55,593 nt of DNA from Candidatus Gastranaerophilales bacterium (GCA_944325315.1 CALVAA010000011.1:1-55593), one strand, 5' to 3'; counted from the first letter of the stretch, positions 17,686-25,844 are shown. A program made the numbers and translations. The notes: a model not told the origin generated them from the letters alone.

Positions 17686-18552
17686 ATGAATTCAATCAGG
17701 TTAATTTATCCTCAATGGCAGGGCGGTAATATTTCTTCCATCATTCCCGAGTTAAATGAAGTTGACTCATCTTTGGGATATTATTTGGGTTGTGAATTAT
17801 TAAATTTTTTAGCGCCAAAAACTGCCCAAAAAACAATAACCGTACCAATTTCAAAAGAATACAAAAGAATTGAAAAAGATGGCATTTTAGATAAAGATGT
17901 TATTTTAAAACAAACTAAAGATGCTATTAAGATTCTAAACAAAGAAAACCCCGAAAAAATTATTGTTTTAGGCGGCGAATGCTCGGTTAGTGTAGCACCT
18001 TTTACATATTTAGCAAATAAATACAAAAACGATACAGCACTCATTTGGATTGACGCCCATCCTGATATAACCCTTCCTTCCGATAAAACATATAACGGTT
18101 ATCATGCTATGGCAGCTTCAGCTATTATGGGAAGGGGAGACGATGAAATAATTTCAATTTTACAAGCTAAAATTCCCTCTGATAAAATTCTTTTTGTCGG
18201 TTTAAGAGACTGGGAAAGAAAAGAAATTAAAGACAGGCAAAAAGAGTACGGGATTAAACATATTGAGCCAAAAGAACTCAAGAAAAACAGCGATAAAATT
18301 ATAAATTGGATAAAACAAACCAAAGCAAAACATATTCTTATCCACTTTGATTTAGATGTTTTAGACCCAAGTGAAATTATTTGTGCCGCAGGCACTGTTG
18401 CAGACGGTATAAAAATCAATGAAGCAACAAGAGTTATAAATGATATTTCAAATAATTTTAACGTTGTAGGTCTTTCAATAGCAGAACATATGCCAAGAAT
18501 TATGATTAAATTAAAAAATATGTTAGAAAATTTAAATCTATTAAAACAATAA
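17686..18552 (+). CDS. Arginase/agmatinase-family ureohydrolase
   Basis: The 288-residue protein has the ureohydrolase fold signatures WIDAHPDIT (D123, H125, D127) and HFDLDVLDP (D222, D224), plus a conserved His at 140. The first metal-ligand motif is GGECS, with Cys99 where arginases and agmatinases have His (GGDHS). Metal binding may therefore be altered and the substrate need not be arginine or agmatine. A good Shine-Dalgarno (AAGGCGG) precedes the ATG. It is a single-gene unit ending in a bidirectional terminator. Confidence 0.85.
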   Translation: MNSIRLIYPQWQGGNISSIIPELNEVDSSLGYYLGCELLNFLAPKTAQKTITVPISKEYKRIEKDGILDKDVILKQTKDAIKILNKENPEKIIVLGGECSVSVAPFTYLANKYKNDTALIWIDAHPDITLPSDKTYNGYHAMAASAIMGRGDDEIISILQAKIPSDKILFVGLRDWERKEIKDRQKEYGIKHIEPKELKKNSDKIINWIKQTKAKHILIHFDLDVLDPSEIICAAGTVADGIKINEATRVINDISNNFNVVGLSIAEHMPRIMIKLKNMLENLNLLKQ

Positions 18553-18570
18553 ACCCGCTAAAGCGGGTTT
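18551..18570. terminator. Bidirectional intrinsic terminator
   Basis: AAACCCGC (18551-18558) pairs with GCGGGTTT (18563-18570) around a 4-base loop. It sits between the convergent arginase-family gene and the alcohol dehydrogenase gene and can serve both. Confidence 0.8.
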
Positions 18571-18572
18571 AT

Positions 18573-19631
18573 TTAATCTATTAAAACTAAAGGTTTAATT
18601 AAATCACGAGGTTTATTTTTCATAAGCATAAGTGCATCTTCAACTTTTTCAAGGCCATGGAATACGTGTGTCACCATTTTTTCAGGATGGATTCTACCCG
18701 TTTGGACAAGCCTTGCAAGTTTTTCAGACCTTAATCTTCCACCGGGCATCAAACCGCCCGAAATTTGCTTATGACCCATTCCGCAGCCCCATTCTACCCT
18801 TGGAATTTTAATATAGTCACCTTCTCCAAGATAATTTACATTTCCAATTTTTCCGCCGGGTTTTAAAATTTTTATCGCCTGCTCAAATGTATCATTGTCA
18901 CCGCCTGCAATAACAATTCTATCAATACCCTTGCCTTTTGTTTTATCCAAGATTTGTTCTGTTATATCGCCTTCTTTGTAATTGATAATATCTGTTGCAC
19001 CAAATTCTTTTGCAAGATTAATACAGTTTTGTCTTGAGCCGACTGCATAAATATTTGCAGCGCCCCGAATTGCAGCAGCCGCAACAGCCATTAAACCGAC
19101 AGGCCCTATTCCTATAACTGCAACATTGTCTCCAAAGTTAATATCCGCTAATTCAACACCGCAAAAACCGGTAGGGACCATATCAGATAACATACAGGCG
19201 GCAGCTAAATCCATACCTTCCGGCAAATGCGCAAGATTGCCGTCTGCGTCATTAACATGAAAATATTCAGCAAAAACACCGTCTTTAAAGTTTGAAAACT
19301 TCCAGCCGCCAAGCATTCCACCCGAATGCATAGCATATGATTCTTGAGCTGCAAGTGAATTCCAATCCGGAGTAATAGCCGAAATTAAAACTTTGTCTTT
19401 TGCTTTAAAATCTTTAACCAAACTTCCAACTTCAACAACCTCGCCGACTGCTTCATGCCCGAGTATCATATTGTGTCTTTCACCTATTGCGCCTGAATAA
19501 ACAGTATGTATATCAGATGTACAAGGCGCAAGCGCTATGGGCCTTATAAGCGCATCATTCGGCCCTATTTTGGGAATATCCTTTTCAATCCAACCGACAG
19601 AGCCGATGGATAACATAGCAAAACCTTTAAT
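18573..19631 (-). CDS. NADP-type secondary alcohol dehydrogenase, zinc family
   Basis: The protein closely resembles the Thermoanaerobacter brockii/Clostridium beijerinckii secondary alcohol dehydrogenase group, which interconvert ketones and secondary alcohols. Recognisable segments are IALAPCTSDIHTV (catalytic-zinc Cys), GERHNMILGHEAVGEVVEVG (His, Glu), AITPDWNS and the cofactor motif GIGPVGLM with the NADP-type GSR. The homologous N-terminus aligns with an ATT at 19631, 5 bases after AGGGGG, so an ATT start is proposed. The nearest upstream ATG (19676) has no Shine-Dalgarno and would add 15 non-homologous residues; the first internal ATG would remove four or five. Confidence 0.9.
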   Translation of the reverse strand: MKGFAMLSIGSVGWIEKDIPKIGPNDALIRPIALAPCTSDIHTVYSGAIGERHNMILGHEAVGEVVEVGSLVKDFKAKDKVLISAITPDWNSLAAQESYAMHSGGMLGGWKFSNFKDGVFAEYFHVNDADGNLAHLPEGMDLAAACMLSDMVPTGFCGVELADINFGDNVAVIGIGPVGLMAVAAAAIRGAANIYAVGSRQNCINLAKEFGATDIINYKEGDITEQILDKTKGKGIDRIVIAGGDNDTFEQAIKILKPGGKIGNVNYLGEGDYIKIPRVEWGCGMGHKQISGGLMPGGRLRSEKLARLVQTGRIHPEKMVTHVFHGLEKVEDALMLMKNKPRDLIKPLVLID

Positions 19632-19713
19632 AATAACCCCCTTTATATTATTTAACACTAACAACAGATAAAACATATCATATTTTATAATATTTTACAA
19701 TATTATATTTAGC

Positions 19714-21051
19714 TTATACAATATATTCACTATAAAATCTGAACGCTCTGAATGTCTTCGAAAAGTAATCTTGTTTTAGTCCCGCTTTTATTTTCAATGA
19801 ATTTAAAAATTGTTTTTTATCGTTTATATCATCCCAAACACTGGGAAGATAGACAGCCTGGTAAGCGCCGTCTTTTATAATTATGCCGTCTTTAAAAGGA
19901 ACAATTTTACAAAGGAGTTCTTCTTCACTTTCAAACTCTATTTCAACAGGCGAAGACAGTATTGAAACTTTGATTTCAATTTTATCGATTTCTTCTTTTT
20001 CTAAAGGATTAAATCTCGGGTCTTTATATGCGCTGTTGTATGCATTTTTGACCAAATTATCTATTAATGGTTCATATGCAATTATTGAACCGATACAGCC
20101 TCTTAAAAAACCGTTTATTTCAAGAGTCACAAAACAAGCGCCTAATTCATCAAACACACAATCATAATCTTCAGGGAAATAACTTCCTTTTTGCTCAATA
20201 CTTTTTTTGCAGATTTTTAAAATAAAATCACTAAAATATTTTTTTATAAATTCATTTTTGCTTCCTTCAAAAAGCCTCCAGGCGCCATAGCCTACAACTC
20301 TTGTTTTATCATTATTTGCTTTTGATGAATTTAATAAACCGATTCTAATTAGTGAGAAATTATTGTTTAGTGTAAATTCTTTTAAAGCAAGTATTCCTTC
20401 TAATCCGCATGCTCTTTTATTGTCAAATGTTAAAACATCATCCGTTTCTATCATTTGAGCAGTTCTTTCATCTGTTTTTTCGGCTTCGGTGTGATTTAAA
20501 AAATGACTTAAATCAGATGAAATTATAAATGAATTTTTTTCGTCTTTCCAATATTTTGATATTATTTTACTGATTTCTTTTGAAGAATTGGCACAAGTTA
20601 GTATCGAAACAATTTTAAAATCCTTATTTTTATAAAGATATTTTAATATTGGCAGCTGAACTTCAATTGAATGCTCCATATTAAAAGCATCGTTATTAAA
20701 TTCCAGATTGAATTCATATTTAATTTCATTTACAATTTTTAGATTCTGATATATTTCGCCAAAAGGCGTTAAAAAGCTATCATAATCACAAAGCCCCATA
20801 TTAAAAAGAGGAAAGTGGTGCGAAGGGGCAATAATAAAAACGTTTTCAGTATTATTATCAAGATTTTTCATAGCTTGATAAGCAAGTTTTCCTGAATAAA
20901 TATATCCGGCATGAGGTATAATTAGTGCTCTTGTTTTATTTATAAATTTTTCATTTAAATCTTTTTCAAAACCCGAAAAAAGATTTTCAAGTTCATTTTT
21001 ACTGTTGGGATAAAAAACATCTCCCACTGATTGTTGCTTAATTTTTTTCAT
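19714..21051 (-). CDS. AmmeMemoRadiSam fusion: Memo domain plus AMMECR1 domain
   Basis: Residues about 1-265 are a Memo-like domain (IIPHAGYIYSG, APSHHFP, FNMEHSIEVQLP, SSDLSHFL), related to extradiol dioxygenases but of unsettled activity. Residues about 270-445 are an AMMECR1 domain (CFVTLEINGFLRGCIGSI, AYNSAYKDPRFNPL). In bacteria these two are the B and A components of the AmmeMemoRadiSam set, whose biochemical role is not established. Here both are one 445-residue chain, divergent from the radical SAM component 22 bases away. A TATAAT box lies seven bases from the ATG and no Shine-Dalgarno is visible. Confidence 0.92.
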   Translation of the reverse strand: MKKIKQQSVGDVFYPNSKNELENLFSGFEKDLNEKFINKTRALIIPHAGYIYSGKLAYQAMKNLDNNTENVFIIAPSHHFPLFNMGLCDYDSFLTPFGEIYQNLKIVNEIKYEFNLEFNNDAFNMEHSIEVQLPILKYLYKNKDFKIVSILTCANSSKEISKIISKYWKDEKNSFIISSDLSHFLNHTEAEKTDERTAQMIETDDVLTFDNKRACGLEGILALKEFTLNNNFSLIRIGLLNSSKANNDKTRVVGYGAWRLFEGSKNEFIKKYFSDFILKICKKSIEQKGSYFPEDYDCVFDELGACFVTLEINGFLRGCIGSIIAYEPLIDNLVKNAYNSAYKDPRFNPLEKEEIDKIEIKVSILSSPVEIEFESEEELLCKIVPFKDGIIIKDGAYQAVYLPSVWDDINDKKQFLNSLKIKAGLKQDYFSKTFRAFRFYSEYIV

Positions 21052-21058
21052 ATAATTA

Positions 21059-21066
21059 ATTATAAT
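21059..21066. promoter_or_regulatory. Overlapping back-to-back -10 boxes of the AmmeMemoRadiSam genes
   Basis: ATTATAAT (21059-21066) contains TATAAT on the plus strand (21061-21066) and TATAAT on the minus strand (21064-21059). Each is seven bases from its gene's ATG. TTGATA on the minus strand (21085-21080) gives a -35 at 15 bases for the Memo-AMMECR1 gene. The plus-strand -35 is weak. Only one direction could be bound by polymerase at a time. Confidence 0.5.
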
Positions 21067-21073
21067 ATATTTT

Positions 21074-22078
21074 ATGAAATATCAAAGCAAAATCGAAAAT
21101 AACACACTAAGATGCGAAATTTGTCCCAGAATGTGCCATCTAAAAGAAGGACAAGTCGGCTATTGCAATACAAGAAAAAACATAAATTCAAACATTGAAC
21201 TTATAGTGTTTGCTAAATGTGCTTCTATTGCGCTTGATCCTATTGAAAAAAAACCGCTTTATCATTTTTTGCCAGCTTCAAACATACTGTCTTTTGGCAC
21301 TTTAGGGTGCAATATGGGCTGTTTATTTTGCCAGAATTGGAATATTACAAAAGTTAAACCAAATGAATACAAATATCCGCTTCAAAAAATCACCCCTTTT
21401 GAAATTGTTAATATTGCCCTTCAAAATAACTATAAAAGCATTGCTTTTACATACAATGACCCTGTTGCGTTTTTTGAATATGCACTTGAAACTGCTAAAT
21501 TAGCTAAAAAATCCGGAATTAAAACAGTTGCAGTTTCGGCAGGATATATCAATAAAGAACCTCTAAAAGAATTTCTTACATATGTCGATGCTATCAATAT
21601 TGATCTTAAGGCCTTTAGCGAAGAGTTTTACAAAAAATATTGCAATGCTTCACTAGATACCATTTTAGATAATTTAAAATACATCAAACACAATACAAAC
21701 ACCCATCTTGAAATTACAACACTTTTGATTGAAGGTCTAAACGATTCAGACGATATATTAAAAAAAGAATGCAGTTGGATATTAAACAACTTAGGTGAAA
21801 GCACGATTTTACACTTTAGCGCATTTCATCCCGACTACAAGCTTTTAAATTACCCGAAAACCTCTCTCAAAACTCTTTTGAAAGCATATAATATTGCAAA
21901 ATCCGAAGGATTAAAGTATGTTTACAGCGGAAACATTTTAAATAAAGAAACCTCAACTACATACTGTCCAAAATGTAATAAAGCGGTAATTGAAAGATAC
22001 GGATTTAAAGTTTTGAATTTTAATATTATTAATTCAAACTGCAAATACTGCGGCGCAAAAATAGATGGTGTTTTTTAA
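21074..22078 (+). CDS. amrS: AmmeMemoRadiSam system radical SAM enzyme
   Basis: The 334-residue protein has an N-terminal cysteine motif (LRCEICPRMCHLKEGQVGYC), then the radical SAM motif C-x3-C-x2-C in LGCNMGCLFCQNW. Typical family segments AFTYNDPVAFFEYALE and FHPDYKL follow. The C-terminus carries a CPKC and CKYC zinc-ribbon-like pair. It belongs to the PflA-like AmmeMemoRadiSam radical SAM family, with unknown substrate. It pairs with the divergent Memo-AMMECR1 fusion. The ATG follows a TATAAT by seven bases. Confidence 0.92.
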   Translation: MKYQSKIENNTLRCEICPRMCHLKEGQVGYCNTRKNINSNIELIVFAKCASIALDPIEKKPLYHFLPASNILSFGTLGCNMGCLFCQNWNITKVKPNEYKYPLQKITPFEIVNIALQNNYKSIAFTYNDPVAFFEYALETAKLAKKSGIKTVAVSAGYINKEPLKEFLTYVDAINIDLKAFSEEFYKKYCNASLDTILDNLKYIKHNTNTHLEITTLLIEGLNDSDDILKKECSWILNNLGESTILHFSAFHPDYKLLNYPKTSLKTLLKAYNIAKSEGLKYVYSGNILNKETSTTYCPKCNKAVIERYGFKVLNFNIINSNCKYCGAKIDGVF

Positions 22079-22209
22079 AAATAAGCAGAAAAAATAAAAT
22101 CAGTTAATTTAACATGACTTCAACGCTTTTTTACAAATTCTAAATGCTTGTTTTAATTTATTTTAAAAAACTTTGTATAGTATCATATACCAACATTATA
22201 ATAAAAATC

Positions 22210-22298
22210 CGGAGAACGAGGGATTCGAACCCTCGAGGCAGATTACTCCACCTAACACCTTAGCAGGGTGCCGCCTTCAGCCACTCGGCCAGTTCTCC
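22210..22298 (-). tRNA. tRNA-Ser (GCT)
   Basis: On the minus strand the acceptor strands GGAGAAC and GTTCTCC pair perfectly, followed by discriminator G. The anticodon loop contains GCT within CCCTGCTAAGG, and a long variable arm is present as in class II serine tRNAs. The T loop reads TTCGAAT. CCA is not encoded. It occupies most of the gap between the radical SAM gene and the glycosyltransferase-like gene. Nothing else is visible in 22079-22209. Confidence 0.95.
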
Positions 22299-22375
22299 AA
22301 GATTAAATGAATCTTTTTAAATTTTAACACAAGTACAAAAAAATTATCAAGAAGAAAAAACAGAAAGAAAATACG

Positions 22376-22403
22376 TTGAAAATTGCTTTAATTTTTGTAT
22401 AAT
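22376..22403 (+). promoter_or_regulatory. Promoter placing transcription start at the ATG
   Basis: TTGAAA (22376-22381), 16 bases, then a perfect TATAAT (22398-22403). The expected transcription start is about 7 bases downstream, which is the A of the ATG at 22410. No Shine-Dalgarno is present. Confidence 0.7.
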
Positions 22404-22409
22404 TGTCCT

Positions 22410-23450
22410 ATGAATAATGACAATGGAATCAAATATTCAATAATAACTTCTTTTAAAAAATGGTACAATTTGAAAGATTGGTTTTTATACTGCCTTAAAA
22501 CTATTGCACTTAAAACAAAGTTGAATTTGTACAGAATAATTAATCCTAAAAAACAGAATAAATACAAACTGTTTTTAAAAGCAATTAATCCTCCCGAGCA
22601 ATTTGAATTTGTTGATTCAAAAAAATATCCAATTGTTGGCCATAAACAACTTGAGCTTAGTTTAATCAGAGGGTTTAACGATTTAAAAATACCGTTTAAA
22701 GTTAACGAATTAAGTGATAATTTAATTATTCTATGGGCAGATAAAATTGATCTTGGTGTTATAAAAAGATTAAAAAAAGAAAAGAAAATAAAAAAGGCTT
22801 TAACTGTGCCTACCGCCTGCCAGTATGACTACAATTATCTGATGTGGGCTTTTCCGACATATACTCAAATAGATTATTCACTGGTAGGTTCAAATCAAGT
22901 TAAAGAAAAGAATAAAAAAATTATAGATGAAAAATTCCACGATAAAATAAAGCCCTGGCCTTCAGGAGTTAAAATTGAAGAAATTGATTTAAATAAAGAA
23001 CCAAAAAACGCTTGTATCTGCTCTTTTAAAAAAGTTCCCGTAAATTTTGATATAGTTAATTTTATAAAACAGCAAAATATTACCTGTTATGTTGTTGAGT
23101 ATGGAAATTATGATTTTAATTATTGGCAAAATTTATTAAAACAAGTTGACTTTGTAATTTTTTATCAGGATTATATTGAAACACAAGGCATTGCAATGGC
23201 GGAAGCCTGGGCAAATAATAGAATTACTTTAATTAAAAATGGAACTTCCCCTTATTTGACAAAACAAACAGGCCTGTCTTTCAATAATGTTGATGAATTA
23301 AAAAAACAAATTTTAGAATATAAAGATAATCCTAAAGAATTTCTTTCTCAATTTTCGCCTTATCAATGGACAAAAGAAAATATGTCTGATAAAGTAAGTG
23401 TTTTAAACTTGATTCAAATTATTGAAAATGGAAAAGAAAAAGAATATTAA
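22410..23450 (+). CDS. Glycosyltransferase-like protein
   Basis: The 346-residue protein looks like a GT-B-fold glycosyltransferase. The C-terminal half has VDFVIFYQDYIETQGIAMAEAW, analogous to the E-x7-E nucleotide-sugar region of GT4 enzymes, and GLSFNNVDELKKQI near the end. The N-terminal half is divergent, with no signal peptide or membrane helix. Acceptor and donor are unknown; a role in surface glycan synthesis is likely by family. An in-frame TTG at 22395 overlaps the -10 box and is not the start. Confidence 0.7.
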   Translation: MNNDNGIKYSIITSFKKWYNLKDWFLYCLKTIALKTKLNLYRIINPKKQNKYKLFLKAINPPEQFEFVDSKKYPIVGHKQLELSLIRGFNDLKIPFKVNELSDNLIILWADKIDLGVIKRLKKEKKIKKALTVPTACQYDYNYLMWAFPTYTQIDYSLVGSNQVKEKNKKIIDEKFHDKIKPWPSGVKIEEIDLNKEPKNACICSFKKVPVNFDIVNFIKQQNITCYVVEYGNYDFNYWQNLLKQVDFVIFYQDYIETQGIAMAEAWANNRITLIKNGTSPYLTKQTGLSFNNVDELKKQILEYKDNPKEFLSQFSPYQWTKENMSDKVSVLNLIQIIENGKEKEY

Positions 23451-23527
23451 ATATCCGTTTTCTATATTTGTAGCAAATTAAAATACAGTTACAGCAAGGG
23501 TTTTAGTCTACTCAAATTTGCCATGGG

Positions 23528-23556
23528 TTGCAAAAAATATTTTTTTGTGTTATATT
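23528..23556 (+). promoter_or_regulatory. Promoter of the lytic transglycosylase gene
   Basis: TTGCAA (23528-23533), 17 bases, TATATT (23551-23556). The resulting 5' untranslated region of about 80 bases is long for this genome. I see no recognisable riboswitch in it. Confidence 0.55.
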
Positions 23557-23643
23557 CCAAAGTGAACTTAGGGTGTGTTGCTCTTTTTAAAATATTTTAA
23601 GATGAGTTTTTTACCCGGTTAATACAAAAATGAGGATATTTTT

Positions 23644-24144
23644 ATGACGAAAAAGCTAGTCAAAACTTTGTTAGTCGCTTTTTGCATTGCAGTAATAGCT
23701 CCTAACACAGCATTTGCTTCCCAATCGCCACAAAATGTTAAAGCGTTGATTGTTCAATCAGCTCAAAAACTTGGTGTAGACCCCTATGCAGCTTTAAGCA
23801 TAGCAAAAATCGAATCTAATTTTAATGCAAATGTTAAAAGTCCGAAAGGCGCAATAGGATTGTTCCAATTAACTCCTTCAACAGCTAAAAAATTAGGCGT
23901 TAACCCTTATATTGTAAGCGAAAATATTGAAGGCGGACTAAAGTATTATCAAATGTTATACAAAAAATACGGTTCAATGGATTTAGCCCTTGCCGCCTAT
24001 AATGCAGGCCCGGGAAATGTCGCAAAATATAAAGGAATTCCTCCTTTTAGTGCAACAAAAAGTTTCATTAAAAATATTAAAAGAGAATATAATGCTTTTA
24101 AAACCGATGAATCAATACAAAACATATTATCAGATACATTATAG
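23644..24144 (+). CDS. Secreted lytic transglycosylase (SLT domain)
   Basis: SLT enzymes cleave the glycan strands of peptidoglycan to 1,6-anhydromuropeptides. A signal peptide of about 25 residues ends in NTAFA. The SLT core follows: AALSIAKIESNFNANVKSP with the catalytic Glu in the IESNFN motif, GAIGLFQLTPSTAKKLG, and ALAAYNAGPGNV. At 166 residues it is a minimal single-domain form without LysM. GAGGA lies seven bases before the ATG. Confidence 0.93.
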   Translation: MTKKLVKTLLVAFCIAVIAPNTAFASQSPQNVKALIVQSAQKLGVDPYAALSIAKIESNFNANVKSPKGAIGLFQLTPSTAKKLGVNPYIVSENIEGGLKYYQMLYKKYGSMDLALAAYNAGPGNVAKYKGIPPFSATKSFIKNIKREYNAFKTDESIQNILSDTL

Positions 24145-24168
24145 TAATCTTTTAGCATAAGAATTTTC

Positions 24169-24197
24169 TTGAAAAAAACTTTAAAAAAGTATAAAAT
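24169..24197 (+). promoter_or_regulatory. Promoter of the secreted coiled-coil gene
   Basis: TTGAAA (24169-24174), 17 bases, TAAAAT (24192-24197). The gene's AAAGGAG Shine-Dalgarno and ATG at 24225 follow. Confidence 0.55.
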
Positions 24198-24224
24198 GTT
24201 ATATACAACTTTAAAGGAGATGTT

Positions 24225-24587
24225 ATGAAAAAAATCTTAACTTTATCAATTGCACTTTTGATGACAACAACTATGAGTTTTGCTGCAAGTACATACGGCA
24301 ATGCATTAAAAAATGCAATAAAACAGGATATCCAAAACGCTAAACAAGAAACAAAAGAAGCAATCAAAAAGGATATTCAAAACAAAACACAAGCCCAAAA
24401 TAATGCTGCAGCACAAAAAAAGGCTGAAAAAATAAAACAAATTGACACTAAACTGACAAATTTAAATAAAGAGCTTAAAGAAGTAAAAAATTCTAAAAAC
24501 ATCACAGAAACAGAAAGAACTATAAAAGTTAGATCACTTGAACGCCAGATTGAATTTTGTGAAAAACAAAAAGCAGCTCTGCAATAA
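24225..24587 (+). CDS. Secreted coiled-coil protein of unknown function
   Basis: A 120-residue protein with a signal peptide of about 20 residues (ending MSFAA). The rest is almost entirely Lys/Gln/Ala/Glu-rich helix with heptad character (KIKQIDTKLTNLNKELKEVK). No enzymatic motif or lipobox is visible. It has its own promoter, a strong Shine-Dalgarno and a terminator, so it is a well-formed monocistronic gene, perhaps an abundant periplasmic protein. Confidence 0.75.
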   Translation: MKKILTLSIALLMTTTMSFAASTYGNALKNAIKQDIQNAKQETKEAIKKDIQNKTQAQNNAAAQKKAEKIKQIDTKLTNLNKELKEVKNSKNITETERTIKVRSLERQIEFCEKQKAALQ

Positions 24588-24600
24588 AAAAATATTAAAA

Positions 24601-24622
24601 AAGCTCTCATATGAGAGCTTTT
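24601..24622. terminator. Bidirectional intrinsic terminator
   Basis: AAGCTCTCAT and ATGAGAGCTT (24601-24620) form a perfect inverted repeat, flanked by A-rich and T-rich stretches. It lies between the convergent coiled-coil and porin genes. Confidence 0.8.
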
Positions 24623-24626
24623 AATT

Positions 24627-25793
24627 TTAAAGCAAAAATTGCCATCCTGCTATAATTTTATGGGAATCTTTTCCGGAATTGTTCTGCGCAAAAACATAAT
24701 TCAGCATTAACCTTGCAGTTTGTCCAAGAATAAAATAATTTATACCTGCCGTGTATTCTTTTTGATTATTATTTGCCCTTAATTTATCTGAATCGAAATC
24801 ATCATAACGCAGTAAAAATTCTAATTTTTTTGTTAGTCTGTAAGCAAGAGTAACATTATAGCCCCAGGCTTTTTTATCGGACAAACCCCCTGCGCCGTTA
24901 TAACCATCAGCGTTTGCATATTCCGCTCTTAGCCAAAAGTTTTTATAATCATATCTTAAAGCAGCACTTGCAACTAAAAAATCCTGTGAATTTCTGCCGC
25001 CTGCTTCAAGACCGCCTCCTATATTCAAATCTCCGTACTTTTCTTTAACATTTGCCAAAGGCTTAAAATTAACCCACAAATCCGTTTCAACACCGGGGAA
25101 AAATTCACTGTACCATGTGTCAGAACTAAAACCACCTATATCATAGTCAATATACTTATAGTCGCCTTTCAATCTGATGCCTGTTTTTCTTATATTACCA
25201 AATGTTCTTGCTGTTTGGCTTCTTGCTATAAAAGGCACTAAATATGGGCTCATTCCGCCTTCATATCCAACATTGGGCCTGGATGTACCAAACATTAAAG
25301 TATGATGAGGGATTCTTTTTGTTTCAACCCAAGCATCTAATACAAGTCTGTGAAAAAAATTCTCATGCATATTTGGAGTTAAATCAAAAAGCAGGTTGTA
25401 CCCGTCTTTTTCAGAGCGAAACTTCCCTTTTATTCCGACATTTATAAGCTGCGGATTAAATTTAAATTCGCTATCATCCCCTATTGTTTCGGTTAAATTA
25501 TTGATAAAATTAGCCTGCAGACCCACATCTTTAATTATGCCTTTTTTGAACTCCGCTCTCAGCTGATTATGAAACATCCCTTCAGGATTATTTAAATCAT
25601 ACTCTTTTTCAATTATTCCTTTGAGTGCTTCTTTGGTATAAGGACTAATTTTCTCTTCTTTAAATCTTTCTTCCGGTTCTAAAATTACAGGTTCGAGTTT
25701 TATTTCTGCCATATCAGAATCATCACTTTTGCCTGCAGCCCAAAGTGGTGTTATTGAAAGGAATATAAATAATAGGAATAGTATCTTTTTCAT
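24627..25793 (-). CDS. Outer-membrane porin-like beta-barrel
   Basis: The 388-residue protein has a signal peptide (ends PLWAAG), an acidic linker, then alternating amphipathic strands rich in Tyr, Phe and Asn. Examples are WLRAEYANADGYNG, LEFLLRYDDFDSDK and YTAGINYFILGQTARLMLNYVF. Strands near the end alternate as in porins of the OprO/OprP-like class, and the protein ends in WQFLL. It implies an outer membrane. Substrate is unknown. It lies downstream of the formate/nitrite channel gene but behind a terminator. Confidence 0.78.
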   Translation of the reverse strand: MKKILFLLFIFLSITPLWAAGKSDDSDMAEIKLEPVILEPEERFKEEKISPYTKEALKGIIEKEYDLNNPEGMFHNQLRAEFKKGIIKDVGLQANFINNLTETIGDDSEFKFNPQLINVGIKGKFRSEKDGYNLLFDLTPNMHENFFHRLVLDAWVETKRIPHHTLMFGTSRPNVGYEGGMSPYLVPFIARSQTARTFGNIRKTGIRLKGDYKYIDYDIGGFSSDTWYSEFFPGVETDLWVNFKPLANVKEKYGDLNIGGGLEAGGRNSQDFLVASAALRYDYKNFWLRAEYANADGYNGAGGLSDKKAWGYNVTLAYRLTKKLEFLLRYDDFDSDKLRANNNQKEYTAGINYFILGQTARLMLNYVFAQNNSGKDSHKIIAGWQFLL

Positions 25794-25805
25794 TTTTTTG
25801 ACAAA

Positions 25806-25833
25806 AAAGAACGGTTATATTTAACCGTTCTTT
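25806..25833 (-). terminator. Intrinsic terminator after the formate/nitrite channel gene
   Basis: AAAGAACGGTTA (25806-25817) and TAACCGTTCTTT (25822-25833) pair around a 4-base loop, and on the minus strand the stem is followed by a run of Ts. Confidence 0.85.
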
Positions 25834-25844
25834 ACATACTAATT

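Noticed and set aside
22395-22409. TTG start for the glycosyltransferase-like gene
   Set aside because: The TTG overlaps the TATAAT box, so it would not be transcribed; ATG at 22410 fits the predicted transcription start.
23557-23643. Possible c-di-AMP (ydaO-type) riboswitch before the lytic transglycosylase gene
   Set aside because: Considered because such riboswitches control wall hydrolases and cdaA is in the window, but the conserved ydaO segments are not present and no convincing fold was seen.
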